Assembly: GCA_024663395.1 (NCBI GenBank)
Contig: JANFAH010000026.1
Span: 310,001-374,000 of the forward strand
Origin: Pisolithus tinctorius
Lineage: Eukaryota; Basidiomycota; Agaricomycetes; Boletales; Pisolithaceae
Direction of reading: 5' to 3'
DNA: 64,000 nt
Shown: positions 42,398 to 53,147 of the stretch, one piece after another
How positions within the stretch are numbered: the first letter of the stretch is position 1
How the letters are laid out: every line of letters starts with the position of its first letter
The notes under the pieces: generated by a model
The model's input: the letters and a program-made list of their open reading frames with translations, nothing else
The model's database searches: none
What the model was told of the DNA's origin: nothing
Made by a program: the position numbers and the translations under genes

Positions 42398-42778
42398 GTG
42401 CTGTTGAGTGGTGGACATTTCAGAGCAGAGGAAATCATGAAGGACAGAGAGCTGGGTGTCCCCTCACTCCCTGGGCTCATTGCTCAATTTATCTTTGAAC
42501 AACTCCACCCAGATTTTACAACACTGATCACTTCCCACCATGTTACTCCCTTCACTGGTCATGTCAAGATTTTTCATTCAGCCACTGTGACCTTCATAGC
42601 CCCAAGTGACCCAAGTGGTACTGACAGCATGCAGAACAAATACATTTGTGCAATGCCTTCATGGCATCAAGGTCCTGGACAGTACAACTGTGTCTTCATG
42701 AGCACAGATGATATAAAGGAAGGAATGCTCAGCATGGTTGTTGCTCAAGTTTTGTGCCTTTCCTCTCACATAGTGTAG
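42398..42778 (+). pseudogene. Fragment of a Plavaka-type DNA transposon protein
   Basis: 126 codons including LIAQFIFEQLHPDFT, VKIFHSATVTFIAPSDPSG, SWHQGPGQYNCVFMSTDD and EGMLSMVVAQV. The order F-L-F-E-Q-L-H-P, then FHSA-A-F-APSD-SG, then PSW-GPG-Y-CVFV is what I remember from the C-terminal region of Plavaka/EnSpm-like transposon ORFs common in mushrooms. The catalytic part is absent and the remainder upstream is replaced by the chromovirus fragment. CpG-free. Family name is from memory and needs a search. Confidence 0.5.
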
Positions 42779-43475
42779 TCATGCTTAGTCACAACATATG
42801 GGTAGCCTGTGTGCCAAATTAATATTACTCATGTAGAGCCCAATGTGGGCCCATCAAATTAATTAAGCTGTGACACATGAACAGGCCTGAGGGTGCAGAG
42901 CAACAGCAATATATGAGTGAGCCCATGAGTGAGCTGTCACAACTTATGGAACAGGCTGACAGGGATAAGGATGGCACAACATATAGGGGGGCCTGTGACA
43001 AGGGGGGATTACTGGTGAACTGTAAGAATATAGACAGGCCCATTCATAGTACAATAGGTGAAGAGAGGGTACATGGGCAGGCCCATGCACAAGGGTTTGA
43101 ATTATGTCACAACATAAGCATGGGCCCATTTACTGTCTGGTGGATGGCATCACAACAAATGGGCAGGCCCATCCATCATATCATGGAAATGCCAAATCAT
43201 ATGTATGGATGGGACTGTCTATCTTATGGCAGATGGTGTTGCAACAAATGGAGGGGCCTGAATGTCATACTGTGGATGATGCTGTATCATATAGATGGGC
43301 CCATCCATCACATGGCAAATGGTGTTGAAACAAATGGATGGGCATGTCAACCATTTCACTAACAATGGCTCAATGATTAATGGCCTGTCCATGGTATGAA
43401 TGACAAGATCTCAGCATAAAGACAGGCCCATCTTTCCTATGATGGATTGCACTGCATCATATGGAAAGGCATATC
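42779..43475. repeat. Diverged inverted relative of the 260-bp satellite
   Basis: Carries ggcccatc, cacaacataag and catatggatggg-type pieces at irregular intervals. The first 40 bases are the reverse complement of 25,250-25,295. It appears to be an older or less homogenised copy of the satellite at 24-25.3 kb. Confidence 0.65.
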
Positions 43476-44010
43476 CAATGGCCCCCTCCTTTATGGTGCA
43501 GTGTAGGATTTGGTAAAATGAAGTACCTAGAATTAGTAATAGTCAGTGGGCAAGTATGTGCTTGACCCAAGAGGGAGATTCTGTTTTGGAGAAAGGAAGT
43601 GTAGTAAAAAGAGCAAAAATGCGAAATAGAATGGAACTTAGCTCTAGCTGTCCTATACCTTCTGCCAGTCCTCCTGGCACTTTGGGTACTCCCCAAAGTC
43701 AAAAATCAACCTTTGAAAACTTGCCAAAATGCAAGACTAAAATACCCTGCTGCTGAGGGACTCATACATGAATTTCTTGTATAGTAAACTGAACTTGCAT
43801 GAATACAGCACACATACTTAGTCAGAATTGCAGCTGCTCACCACCAAGTGCAGTGGTACAAAACACCAAACAAAGGAAAGAAACAAAACAAAACTCCTCA
43901 ACTCCTAACTCCTGATCCAGATGACTTCTCATAGGGAATCTGTTCCCATTCCCTACATTTGAGGGGTGGTTTAGACTTTTGTCAAGTCCTGGCCTACTCC
44001 AACAAACTCC
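43476..44010. other. Unassigned CpG-poor stretch
   Basis: A 66-codon frame (about 43,556-43,756, with SVVKRAKMRNRMELSSSC) ends at a TGA but resembles nothing I know. Nothing else seen. Confidence 0.3.
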
Positions 44011-47000
44011 CACAGCAAGCATTTTACAATTTTCTTTGTACCAACATAGGGAAAAAAAATCTTTGAAAAGATACTTTGTTTTATCTCATGTTCTCTGCTG
44101 AAACAACTGGCAATAATGTTGAATTTTGAAAGGTGTTTCTGACAGAAAACATGACACAGTGGATTTCCAATGTTTTATTGGTGAAAAACAATTACCATGA
44201 CCCACCACCAAAAACCAAAAACAATCATCAAAAAAATTATTAGTACTGTTTTCTACATGTTATGCAATACATTAATCAAATACTTTACCACAAAATAATT
44301 TAAACACACTGATCATTGAAGAACATGTAATGTTACATAGAACATCAAAAGTAAATGATATATGTTTTGTATGTGATAATAATAATAACATTTGGCCAAG
44401 TCTTTCAATGTTCAGCTGAAAAAAAAAAACAGAACAGCAGTTCAATGTTTTCTCTAAAAACATGACATGCTAAACTACAATTTTTATGTACAAGAACATG
44501 GTACTGAGAGCATGCCAAATGTTCTAGGTCAAATTACAGTATCTTATCTCCCAGAAAACATGATAAATAAATAATGTATTAAAATATCTGTTCTACCACA
44601 GAATAACTGTGAAGTAGGCATGTTATATGTAGAGGTGTTGTGAAGGTTCTAAGCTGTTTAGGTTCATTTGTGGGCATGACTGCCTTGTGCACAGATCCAA
44701 GTTTGTCTCTCTTTGACATTGTTTCATAGGTGACAAGCTGACCACTCCCTTCCAGTGTGCTTGACTTGTTTTTCCAATCTTTCAGCATCTCTGCCCTAGC
44801 TGCATCATCAGGCCTCTTGCTGCTCTGCTCTGCTGTGCACTTAGTCCCTCAGTAGCTTGTCAGCATACTGAGGTCTATCTACAGATTCCACAATTATATC
44901 CTAAAATAAAAGATGAAACACATAAAACAGTACAATGTATCACTGATAAAATGACTCATCCAGTTCTTCCAATGAGGACCATGGTGGGTCTGTCATGCAC
45001 AAAATATCCTGTTTGACAGTTGTGGACAGACAAACATGACAATTTTACTCATTGAATTATTCCAATATGGCACAACATTCCAGGGGTGTTACAAATGTAT
45101 ACTAGACATATTTAGGACATAACAATGCAATCTGCATGAGCGAATTTTTGTTATACTAAGTTTTTGAAATTTTGACCCAAAAATGTGGCCAGCCCCCAAA
45201 AGAATTTGTAAAAATCCTGGAAAAAGCGGAATAAGTAGCATTAGCCTAGTACAGTAAGATTGCAATGTCAGGGTACAGCTGTCACACAAGTGAGGAGCAG
45301 AAAAAATTGAGCAAGTCTGAGGTTTGTGGTCATGTGAATTGCTGATCTTAGACACAGGAATGCCCTTGAAAACCCACTGTAACATGCAACATGGCTGGTC
45401 TGCATAACCAGAGCTCAGCTGTTGTTGAAACAGGCAATGTATCATTCCCTGATACACCCAAATCTGACAAGGATCAGCACACAAGCAAATGCATGAGGAC
45501 ATGATCTCATGCTCCCAGCCCTGAGGCAGAAGATGAAGAACTGGAGTGGAAATGCACCAATGTACTTGACAGTTTGAAGTTTACAGCCAGTGAGAGTGAG
45601 TCAGAGGATGAGCTTGAACATGATGATGCCACATTCCAAGTCATGGGTGTTGGTGAGGCTGATCTCTGTGCTCAGTTGGTCAACCTTGCCATTAGTGCTG
45701 GTGATGACCCTCTTGGTGAGACTTGGTTACCTCTGAGAGAAGCAAAGTGTGCTGCCCAATGAAAGCAGTCACTCAGATGCCCCAAGGAATACAAGAAGGG
45801 TCCTGATGTCCATCAGCTCTCACAGAAAGCCATGACATTCATTGAAGTGGTTCTTAATCCTACCTTATATAGGGTCAATAACATGTTACCACACCCTAAC
45901 CAAAATTTTGGACACCCTAAAAAGTCATGGGAAAAACTTTGGACCACTGTTTTTTGATGTATTTTCACCTGTAGCATCTGAATCAAGTGTTAGTTTGCCC
46001 CAAAAAAGTCATGGGAATCCAGAATCAAAATCATTGTGTTTGTCTGTCCACAACTGTACCACATAACATGATAAATAAATAGTGTAATAAAATATCAATA
46101 TCCTGTTCCACCATGGAGCATTATAAACTGTGAAGTAAGCATGTTGTATGTAGAGGTGTTGTGAAGGTTCTGAGCTGTACAGTTATTGTCAGACTGCTGC
46201 CTACTGCAAATACAGTGCTGAACTCCCCATTTCTTGCATGAACTGCCTTGTGCTCTTTCACTTTCAAAAGTGGACTGGGGACATTCATGAGTGGTGGGGG
46301 TGCTATCAGAGGCTACTCTTTCTCTAGTCAGTCAGGGCAACCATGGATTTTGGACTATCCTGTTCTACCACAGAACATTATAATGTGTCATCAATGTGTT
46401 GTTGCAAGAAAAAAACAACAAAGGACACAGAATACTCAAGTATAAAAAGTCAGGTGGCACATATCATGACCAACTGAGGTTTATTCCATGAAATAAGATC
46501 ATGTGACAGCATGTGATGGGGTGGTTGAGCAAGGACAAGCAGTGATAGCATTGATGGTTACAGATGCCACTTATCATGTTCTGTGGTACAACAGGACACT
46601 TTAATACACTCTTTATTTATCATGTTCTATGGGAGACAAATCAGTGTGATTTGATTGAAAATATTTAGCATGTTAATATGGAATCTCAGTAGCATGTTTT
46701 TGCACATAACAAATATTGTTTTAAATGTCATGTTTATGAAGTAAACATTGAGCCAATAATCTGATGTTTTGTGGGTCAACATTGAAAGACTTGGTTAAAG
46801 GTTATTAGTATTATCACATCCAAAACATTTATCATTTACTTGTGATGTTCTATGTAACACCACACATTCTCTAATGACTAGTGTGTTTAAATTATTTCAT
46901 GTTACAACATTTGATTAATCAATTACATAACATGCAGAAAACAGTACTAATATTTTTTTGATGATTGTTTTGGTTTTTGGTGGTGGGTCATAGTAATTGT

Positions 47001-47177
47001 TTTTCACCAGCAAAACATTGGAAATCTACTGTGCCATGTTTTCTGTCAGAAAAGCCATTCAATACATAAGATTATTTCCACTTGTTCAAGCAGAGAGCAT
47101 GTGATAAAATAGAGTATCTTTTAAAAGGATTTTTTTCTGCATGTTTGTGCAAAGAAATTTGTAAAATGCTTGCTGTG
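44011..47177. mobile_element. 3.2-kb element with about 600-bp terminal inverted repeats
   Basis: Ends are CACAGCAAGCATTTTAC... on both sides, in inverted orientation. The inverted repeats extend to about 44,608 and from about 46,577. The three bases outside each end are tcc, a likely 3-bp target duplication. CAC-type ends with a 3-bp duplication fit EnSpm/CACTA-like elements. The core has no intact transposase, only a short relic frame, and also internal direct repeats (44,560-44,660 and 46,065-46,190). Probably non-autonomous. Confidence 0.7.
45509..45840 (+). pseudogene. Relic ORF inside the 3.2-kb element
   Basis: Acidic frame (EAEDEELEWKCTN, SESESEDELEHDD, ETWLPLREAK) broken by a TGA at about 45,760, then continuing in a pattern like RCPKEYKKGPDV. 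The RPKEYKKGPDVMSKS motif is one I associate with ORFs of DNA transposons scattered in basidiomycetes, though I cannot name the family. The acidic start and lack of a DDE domain suggest an accessory or N-terminal part. Confidence 0.35.
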
Positions 47178-47187
47178 TCCAATGCTA

Positions 47188-47262
47188 GACAAGGTCTGGG
47201 TAGAGGTGCAGAAGCAAGTCTGACACAGACAAATGGAACTCCAACTAGTGGAGGATTGGTGT
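47188..47262 (-). mobile_element. Fragment of the solo-LTR family
   Basis: About 75 bp matching the 3' part of the LTRs at 3,607 and 41,640 in reverse complement (agcaagtctgacacaga, ggaactcYgactagtgg). It sits directly beside the 3.2-kb element. Confidence 0.7.
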
Positions 47263-47604
47263 AGGGAACATGGACCTTTTCCCTACAAGAAATTGTCCCT
47301 CTAGTGTGTTGAAGGATAGGTGTTGGAGTAGAAGGTGTAGATGAGGGTTGAGGAGGGTTTGGACTTAGGGGCTGTGGCTGAATGATGAGGGGACTTGGTG
47401 TTGAGAGTTTGAGAGCTGACTAAGCATGTGAGTGGTTATGGGCATGCCACATCACACAGACACTACTACAGTACAGTGTGGTGTGAGTCAATGTGTGGAA
47501 AGGTGGTGAAAACAAACCAACACAAAAGACAAATACAAGCAAGTGGTGGTGTGCCTCCACAGTACCTGGAGGGCAGAAAAATCTAAAACAGGGGGGAACC
47601 TTGA
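47263..47604. other. Unassigned spacer
   Basis: CpG-free sequence without a recognisable gene. Confidence 0.35.
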
Positions 47605-47860
47605 TGGCAGGTGCTCCTGGTGCAAGTTATTGACAAGTTACACAGGAGTAGACAAATAGATAATAAATGCAAGAGAGATGCTGAATAGGCATGAAGGTAT
47701 TCAGCAGAAAGGACTCCTGGCACAAGTTGTTGATGAGTTACACAGGAGTAGATGAATGGGTGATGATTGTGAGGGGGATGCTGGCTGGAGTAATGATCTT
47801 CAATGGAATGTGCTCCTGGTGCAAGTTGTTGACAAGTTACACAGGAGTAGGAGGATGACT
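47605..47860. repeat. 100-bp tandem repeat, about 2.5 units
   Basis: ctcctggYRcaagttRttgaYRagttacacaggagtag recurs at 47,611, 47,711 and 47,811. A shorter duplicate, gatagactcttccaaatgagcctcaact, follows at about 47,900-47,985. Confidence 0.75.
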
Positions 47861-48049
47861 AAGTGAAACTTGCTGACTGAGCATGGTAATGAACAGAGGT
47901 AGATAGACCCTTAATGGAGCCTCAACTACCAAGGATGATGGATGGTGACAGATAGACTCTTCCAAATGAGCCTCAACTGTCAATGACAAGTTATGCACTG
48001 AACTGAGCTGAACTGACTGACTTGATTGCTTGGGTTGTAGCTAAGTACA

Positions 48050-48162
<113 letters not shown>

Positions 48163-48559
48163 TATACTGTGGGGGGAGCACAGCCTATGACAAACAAGGC
48201 ACAAATGCATGGTAAGTAATGAGTAAGGACTGTAAGCAGTGAGTAATCATGATGAGTAAGCAAGAAATGAAAAGTAAGCAAGCATAGAAGATTGATAAGT
48301 ATTGGCAATGAATGAGTCAAGGACAGTCAAAATATCACAGTATGAGTCAAATAGTGTGAGAATCTGAGCAAGTAAGTGACTGATATTACATTAGGGGGTG
48401 GTGATGCAAGTCAGATCTTGGTGGAGACATCACTGGACCAACAGATTGGATGACAGATGGATGGTGTTTCCAGATGAGGAAGTATTAATTCCAGAAAAGG
48501 ATGGCATGAGTCAGGTGTCAAAGGGCTAGGGTGTTGGGGGTCTGTGGGGTAATGGAAGC

Positions 48560-49500
48560 ATAGGCAATCACATCTCCCACCCATTCATCCTCTCAGCAAA
48601 GTCAATAAATGCTTCATGAACAGGGATCTGATGGAGGAGAGGGAGAAGGGGAGACATCTTCTGCTGGGTCTTGCAGTAAAAAGGCAAGATGCACATCATA
48701 CTCATCATAGATGTGATCAGGGAGGCTGGAGAACAGCAGATTATACTGCAGCTGCCACAATATGGGGAGAGTGATGGACAAGATTGGAATAAAGACAGTG
48801 CAAGGAGCAGGGAGGAAGGATCTGTATGCTTCATCAAGTGGGGAGACTGAAACAACCACATAAGACCTTTCCAACCATGTGACAGACCTGAGGCAACCAA
48901 AGAATGTCCTTCTGGAAGTCATACTGACAAGGAGAACATGCTGACCAAGTTGCATGGGATGGGATGGGGCTGACAATGATGGGATGAACCAGGGGGCTTC
49001 TGGTGGGAATGCCTGGCAGATATATGTAGCCACTGTCTCTGGCAAAGGAAACAAGCAAGATGATCAATAAAGAGGTGGCCATATCTGATGGACTTAGCTG
49101 ACAGACCTCAGGTGACCAAAGAATGTCCTTCTGGAAGTCATACTGACAAGGAGAACATGTTGACCAAGCTGCATGGGATGGGATGGGGCCAATGACAATG
49201 GAATGAACCAGGGGGCTTCAGGATGGAAGCTGGTGGGAACACCTGGCAGATATACATAGCCACTGCCTCTGGCAAATGAGACAAGTGAGATGATTGATGA
49301 AGAGGCAGCCATATCTGATGGAGTTAGTGAAATGAGTATCTGATGGATGGAGTGCTGTAGAAATGTGTAGGGTGCAAGGATTCTTTCCAAAATCAGAAGG
49401 CAGGATGGTATGGCTGAGCACTTTAAGTGAGTGTGTGAACAGAGTTGATATCTTTGGAAATGGTGGAGATATGATGAAAACTGGAATGCCATACACAGGT
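48560..49500. repeat. Duplicated 218-bp segment in gene-free DNA
   Basis: About 48,888-49,090 is repeated at about 49,106-49,320 (shared gaatgtccttctggaagtcatactgacaagg-type sequence split into shorter matches). Minus-strand frames of 110-146 codons cross it; they include VATYICQAFPPEAPWFIP and LLFSSLPDHIYDEYDVHLAF, none of which I recognise. Possibly part of a decayed transposon. Confidence 0.55.
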
Positions 49501-49989
49501 GCTAAAAACTTTTAATGCATGCTTAACTCACTTCCTCTTTTCTCTTTAGCACTGATGACTCATTCTTGTGTGAAGGATGACTGCTCACATCCAGCAGTCT
49601 TTCTATGCATGAGGGCTTTAGTCTTCATCTTCATGGCATGGTGCACAACTCATTGATGAGTTAGGCAGAGTCAGCTGTAACCATGTCAACAACACCTTTG
49701 GTGTGTGACAGTGGGCAAGGAATTACTGTACAAGAAGTCTCTGTTCATTTTGTGGCCCTTCTTCAAGGAGCAAAAGAAAATCACTACTGCAGCTCCTTTG
49801 TGGAGTTCCTTTACAGTGTCTAGAAAATTCCTTGGGTGAGTTCCATTTTCATTCATCTAAGTATGTACTTACCCTGCATCCAGACTGAAGCCCCTTCAGT
49901 GTTGACCCAACTTGAGTAGAACCCAGCTCTCCCAGAGTCAGAGTTCTCAGCCATTATGATCAGTATCTTACACTTGGAGCCCACTGTAA

Positions 49990-50226
49990 GGGGCTTCAAC
50001 CAATGACCAGGACAACAAGTACAACCTTAGGCGAACAGTGGCTAGGATTGCCCACAAGGAAAGACATAAGAAAGTAGAAGCAGTGCTCAAGTCAAGGAAG
50101 AAAGTGACACCCCTTCAATTAGCTAAGTCATCTCTAGAGAATCTCCCTACTGAAGTTCCTCTTCCAGAATCCCCAGAGCCAGAAGAGATGAAACAGACCC
50201 AAGAGCCAAATTTTACAGAATACTGA
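49990..50226 (+). pseudogene. Short unrecognised retroelement-like frame
   Basis: A frame with RIAHKERHKKVEAVLKSRKK and SPEPEEMKQTQEPNF, basic then acidic, ends at 50,226. It may be a piece of a Gag or transposon protein, but there is no diagnostic motif. Confidence 0.25.
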
Positions 50227-50505
50227 ATGCCAGTGCCAGTTATTGGTGTAAGCAATCTGCATTCCCTAGATGTGTAAGCCCCTATCATCAACCATTCTAT
50301 GACTGTTGTTATGTCCCCAGGCCACTCATATCCACTGCTGCTCACACACTGCCTTCCCATGCCCCTGCTCCCTCTCACACACTGCTATACTGGCCACTGT
50401 GTTCTGGTCACTTTCTTTCCTTTGGACTCTTTTCTTTTACCATGGTCTCTGTTGCCTTTATGCTAGTAGTATACACTTGGCCCCTGTTGCAGCCTGTCCT
50501 GTGTG
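50227..50505. other. Flank of chromovirus 1
   Basis: Starts near tgttatgtccccaggcc and has LTR-like pyrimidine-rich sequence. The matching flank after the element (57,350 on) contains actataaagccctgtacc. Chromovirus 1 may therefore have inserted in an older LTR; not proven. Confidence 0.35.
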
Positions 50506-50957
50506 TGTTACGTTTCACCCCTAGCTTTTCCTTTTCCGTTGTACATTTACCTTGTTTGTGATCCGTTGGACTTAGTTTTCCTTTTAGAGCCATCTTCTCT
50601 TTGATCCAATGGCTCTCTATTTCCACCACTAGCGTTACTCGCTTGTTACATGCTTAGGACATGTGTCGTCATTGCTCAACCAATGGCATAGTTACCTTGT
50701 TACATGCGGATGCCTCATGGTCCGTTTCTGTGTAGTATTTAGACTGCCGGCTCAAGTCCTGGAAACCCAGACTTGAGCTGCTCAATTATACGCAACGTTC
50801 TCAGAACTTCACCCTCAGTGTCCCTCACAAGGACCACTCTTACCAGCGTTGCCTAAATCCTCTGTCGTTTACAGAGGTTACTGAAGCTGTTGCTCAGTAG
50901 AAACCTTAGTCTGCGATTCGAGCTCTCCCTATGTCTTGATTTCGGTCGAGCATAACA
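50506..50957 (+). repeat. 5' LTR of chromovirus 1
   Basis: 452 bp. Contains the inverted pair CTCAAGTC...GACTTGAG around tggaaaccca, and a second tract of CTCTGTCGTTTACAGAG. Differs from the 3' LTR at about 17 positions, nearly all CG versus TG or CA. Confidence 0.93.
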
Positions 50958-51057
50958 AAAGCTCAAGTCTACAGCCTTTGGCCGAAACGGTCACTGCTTA
51001 GTGCACCACCACAAACCCCCAAAACAACTGACGTTGGGTGCCGTTGTGACCCACTCG

Positions 51058-52152
51058 CGAAGAATCGTCTTCTGACGAAGAACAGGAGAGCACTGTCACA
51101 GACACCTCCTCCAACGAACCCAAACAACCGGATAGAGGCTTTACCTCAGGTATCCTCTCGAACCTTTTCACCCAGTCCCTCGCATCACTCGGTACTCCAA
51201 TCCCACCAGTACCCGTCACACTTCCTACACCCCCGAACCAACCACAGAATACGATGTCCGGTTCATCGTCAAAGGCACCGGTCGGTAATGCCACCAAAGC
51301 CACAGAACTGAAGATTGGTGCTCCATCCGACTTTGATGGAAACCAAAAGAACGCCATGAGCTGGCTGTACTCCGTACAGACCTATCTCTTGGTAAACGAA
51401 GAACTGTACGACACTGACACCAAAAAGGTGGTCTATGCCCTGTCGTATATGAAGAAAGATGTCGCCCGTTCCTAGGCCGCCACCTTCCAGAAAACTTCTC
51501 TGGAAAAGAACCCCCGAGTTTCGGCACTTTTGCCGATTTTGTAAAAGACTTCAAAGCATCATTCACCTCTGCTGACACTGCAGGTACCGCTATCGCCAAA
51601 TTGCGGACCCTGAAACAAAAAGATTCAGTGGAACAATATATCACCGACTTCCGAACCGCTGCAGCTGATTCAACCATCATGGAAGACGTCGCCTTGATCG
51701 AGTTCTTCTCACAAGGACTCAAGCCTTTCATCGCGAACCGAATCCACATGATGGAGACCACCCCCACTAAAATTACTGAGTGGTACACCCAAGTGCAGAG
51801 GTTCGACGCTAAATGGAGAAAGGTCAATGAAACCTTTGGAAGGAAAGAAAAGAAAACGTTCCACCCCAGGAACAATTTTGCCAAAGAAAAAGATCCTAAC
51901 GCCATGGATGTGGATGGAGTGAGACTCTCCAAAGAAGAACGAGACCGTCACATCAAAGAAGGAAGATGTTTCGGTTGCGGAAACAAAGGACATCTCTCCC
52001 GAGAATGTTCAGACAAGGGGAAAACTCCCCAAAAGAAAGTAAAGAAAATCCGCAAAATTGTGGAGGTAGAAGAAAGCGACGATGAAGAAAAAGTCGCTGG
52101 TCCATCCATCGCTCTGGTCAACATTGCTAGAGCTCTTGGAAAGGATTTTTGA
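51058..52152 (+). pseudogene. gag: gag of chromovirus 1
   Basis: The frame is open upstream of the ATG at 51,254 through an acidic stretch (SSSDEEQEST), as in copy 2, so the true start may be further 5'. After MSGSSSK come LKIGAPSDFDGNQKNAMSWL, LVNEELYDTDTKKVVYALSY, FFSQGLKPFIANRIHMM and the CCHC knuckle CFGCGNKGHLSREC. Lesions: TAG at 51,473 for the Trp of RSWAATF in copy 2, then a frameshift near 51,505. It ends with GKDF and TGA at 52,150, at a run of five T shared with copy 2. Confidence 0.85.
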
Positions 52153-53147
52153 ATGGGAACTCTGCGTTGATGCCAGATGTTCCCCAAACTAAGGACAGTT
52201 TAGTTTCTGTTGCACCTGTACTTGTAACGTCTACACCAGAACGTACTATGCAGATCCCCATTTCCCTCTACACATCAGAAACTACCTCGAAAGTCGTCAA
52301 CACTACTGCTCTGGTGGACTCTGGAGCAGAAATTTCTTGCATCGACTGGGGTTTTGTGCGAAAGCACTGAATCCCCACTCAATGCCTTGCCGAACCCATT
52401 TTCGCCAAGAACGCCGATGGAACCCAAAACTCAAAAGGAAGAATACTGTTTTCCGCCACCCTCTACTTCAAGGTTAAAGGACTTGTCCACCAATCCTTCT
52501 TCCATGTCATCAATTGCGGAGCAGAAAACGTCATTCTGGGCCTCCCCTGGCTCCAAGAAAACAACCCTGTCGTGGACTGGAGGATGGGCACGTTGTCTAT
52601 CGACAAGAAAACCGATAGATCAAAGGAATTACGATGCAACGTCTCTTCCGTTGCCATTGAAGAACCAACCATGAATCTTGTGTCCCCTGCTGAAAAGAAA
52701 GGGATAAACAAATTCATGAATTACGAAGAACCAGAAGATGAAACCATCCGAGCACACTTCGTGATGTCGGTTGGAAAACTTGTTGAAGAAGCAAAGAAGA
52801 TTAATCCCAACAATAGTCTTCTTCGAAAAATCACCACGGCTACGGAACTAGCCCAAGAAGAACACAAGAAGAAACTGAAGGCTGTCCTCCCTGAAAAGTA
52901 CAAGGACTTCACCTCGGTTTTTGAGAAACCCTCTGATGGAGTTTTACCTCCATCACAACCATATGACCATGCCATAAACCTTGTAGAGGACTTTGTCCCC
53001 AAAGTGGCTAAAGCATATCTGCTCTCTCCCTCTGAATGAGAGTCTGCGGAGAAATTTATTGAAGAAAACCTTTGAGAAGGAAAGATTCGCCCCTCAAAGT
53101 CCCCCCAAGCCACCCCCTTCTTCTTCATAGGAAAGAAAGATGGCTCC
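52153..53147 (+). pseudogene. pol: Protease and linker region of chromovirus 1 pol
   Basis: In the -1 frame relative to gag it has NTTALVDSGAEISCIDWGFV (aspartic protease, DSG), then TGA at 52,367 (CGA in copy 2), GLPWLQENNPVVDW, and the start of RT with PEKYKDFTSVFEKPSDGVLP. TGA codons at 53,037 (also present in copy 2) and near 53,072 (CGA in copy 2) follow before the RT motif [15 protein letters not shown]. Confidence 0.82.
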
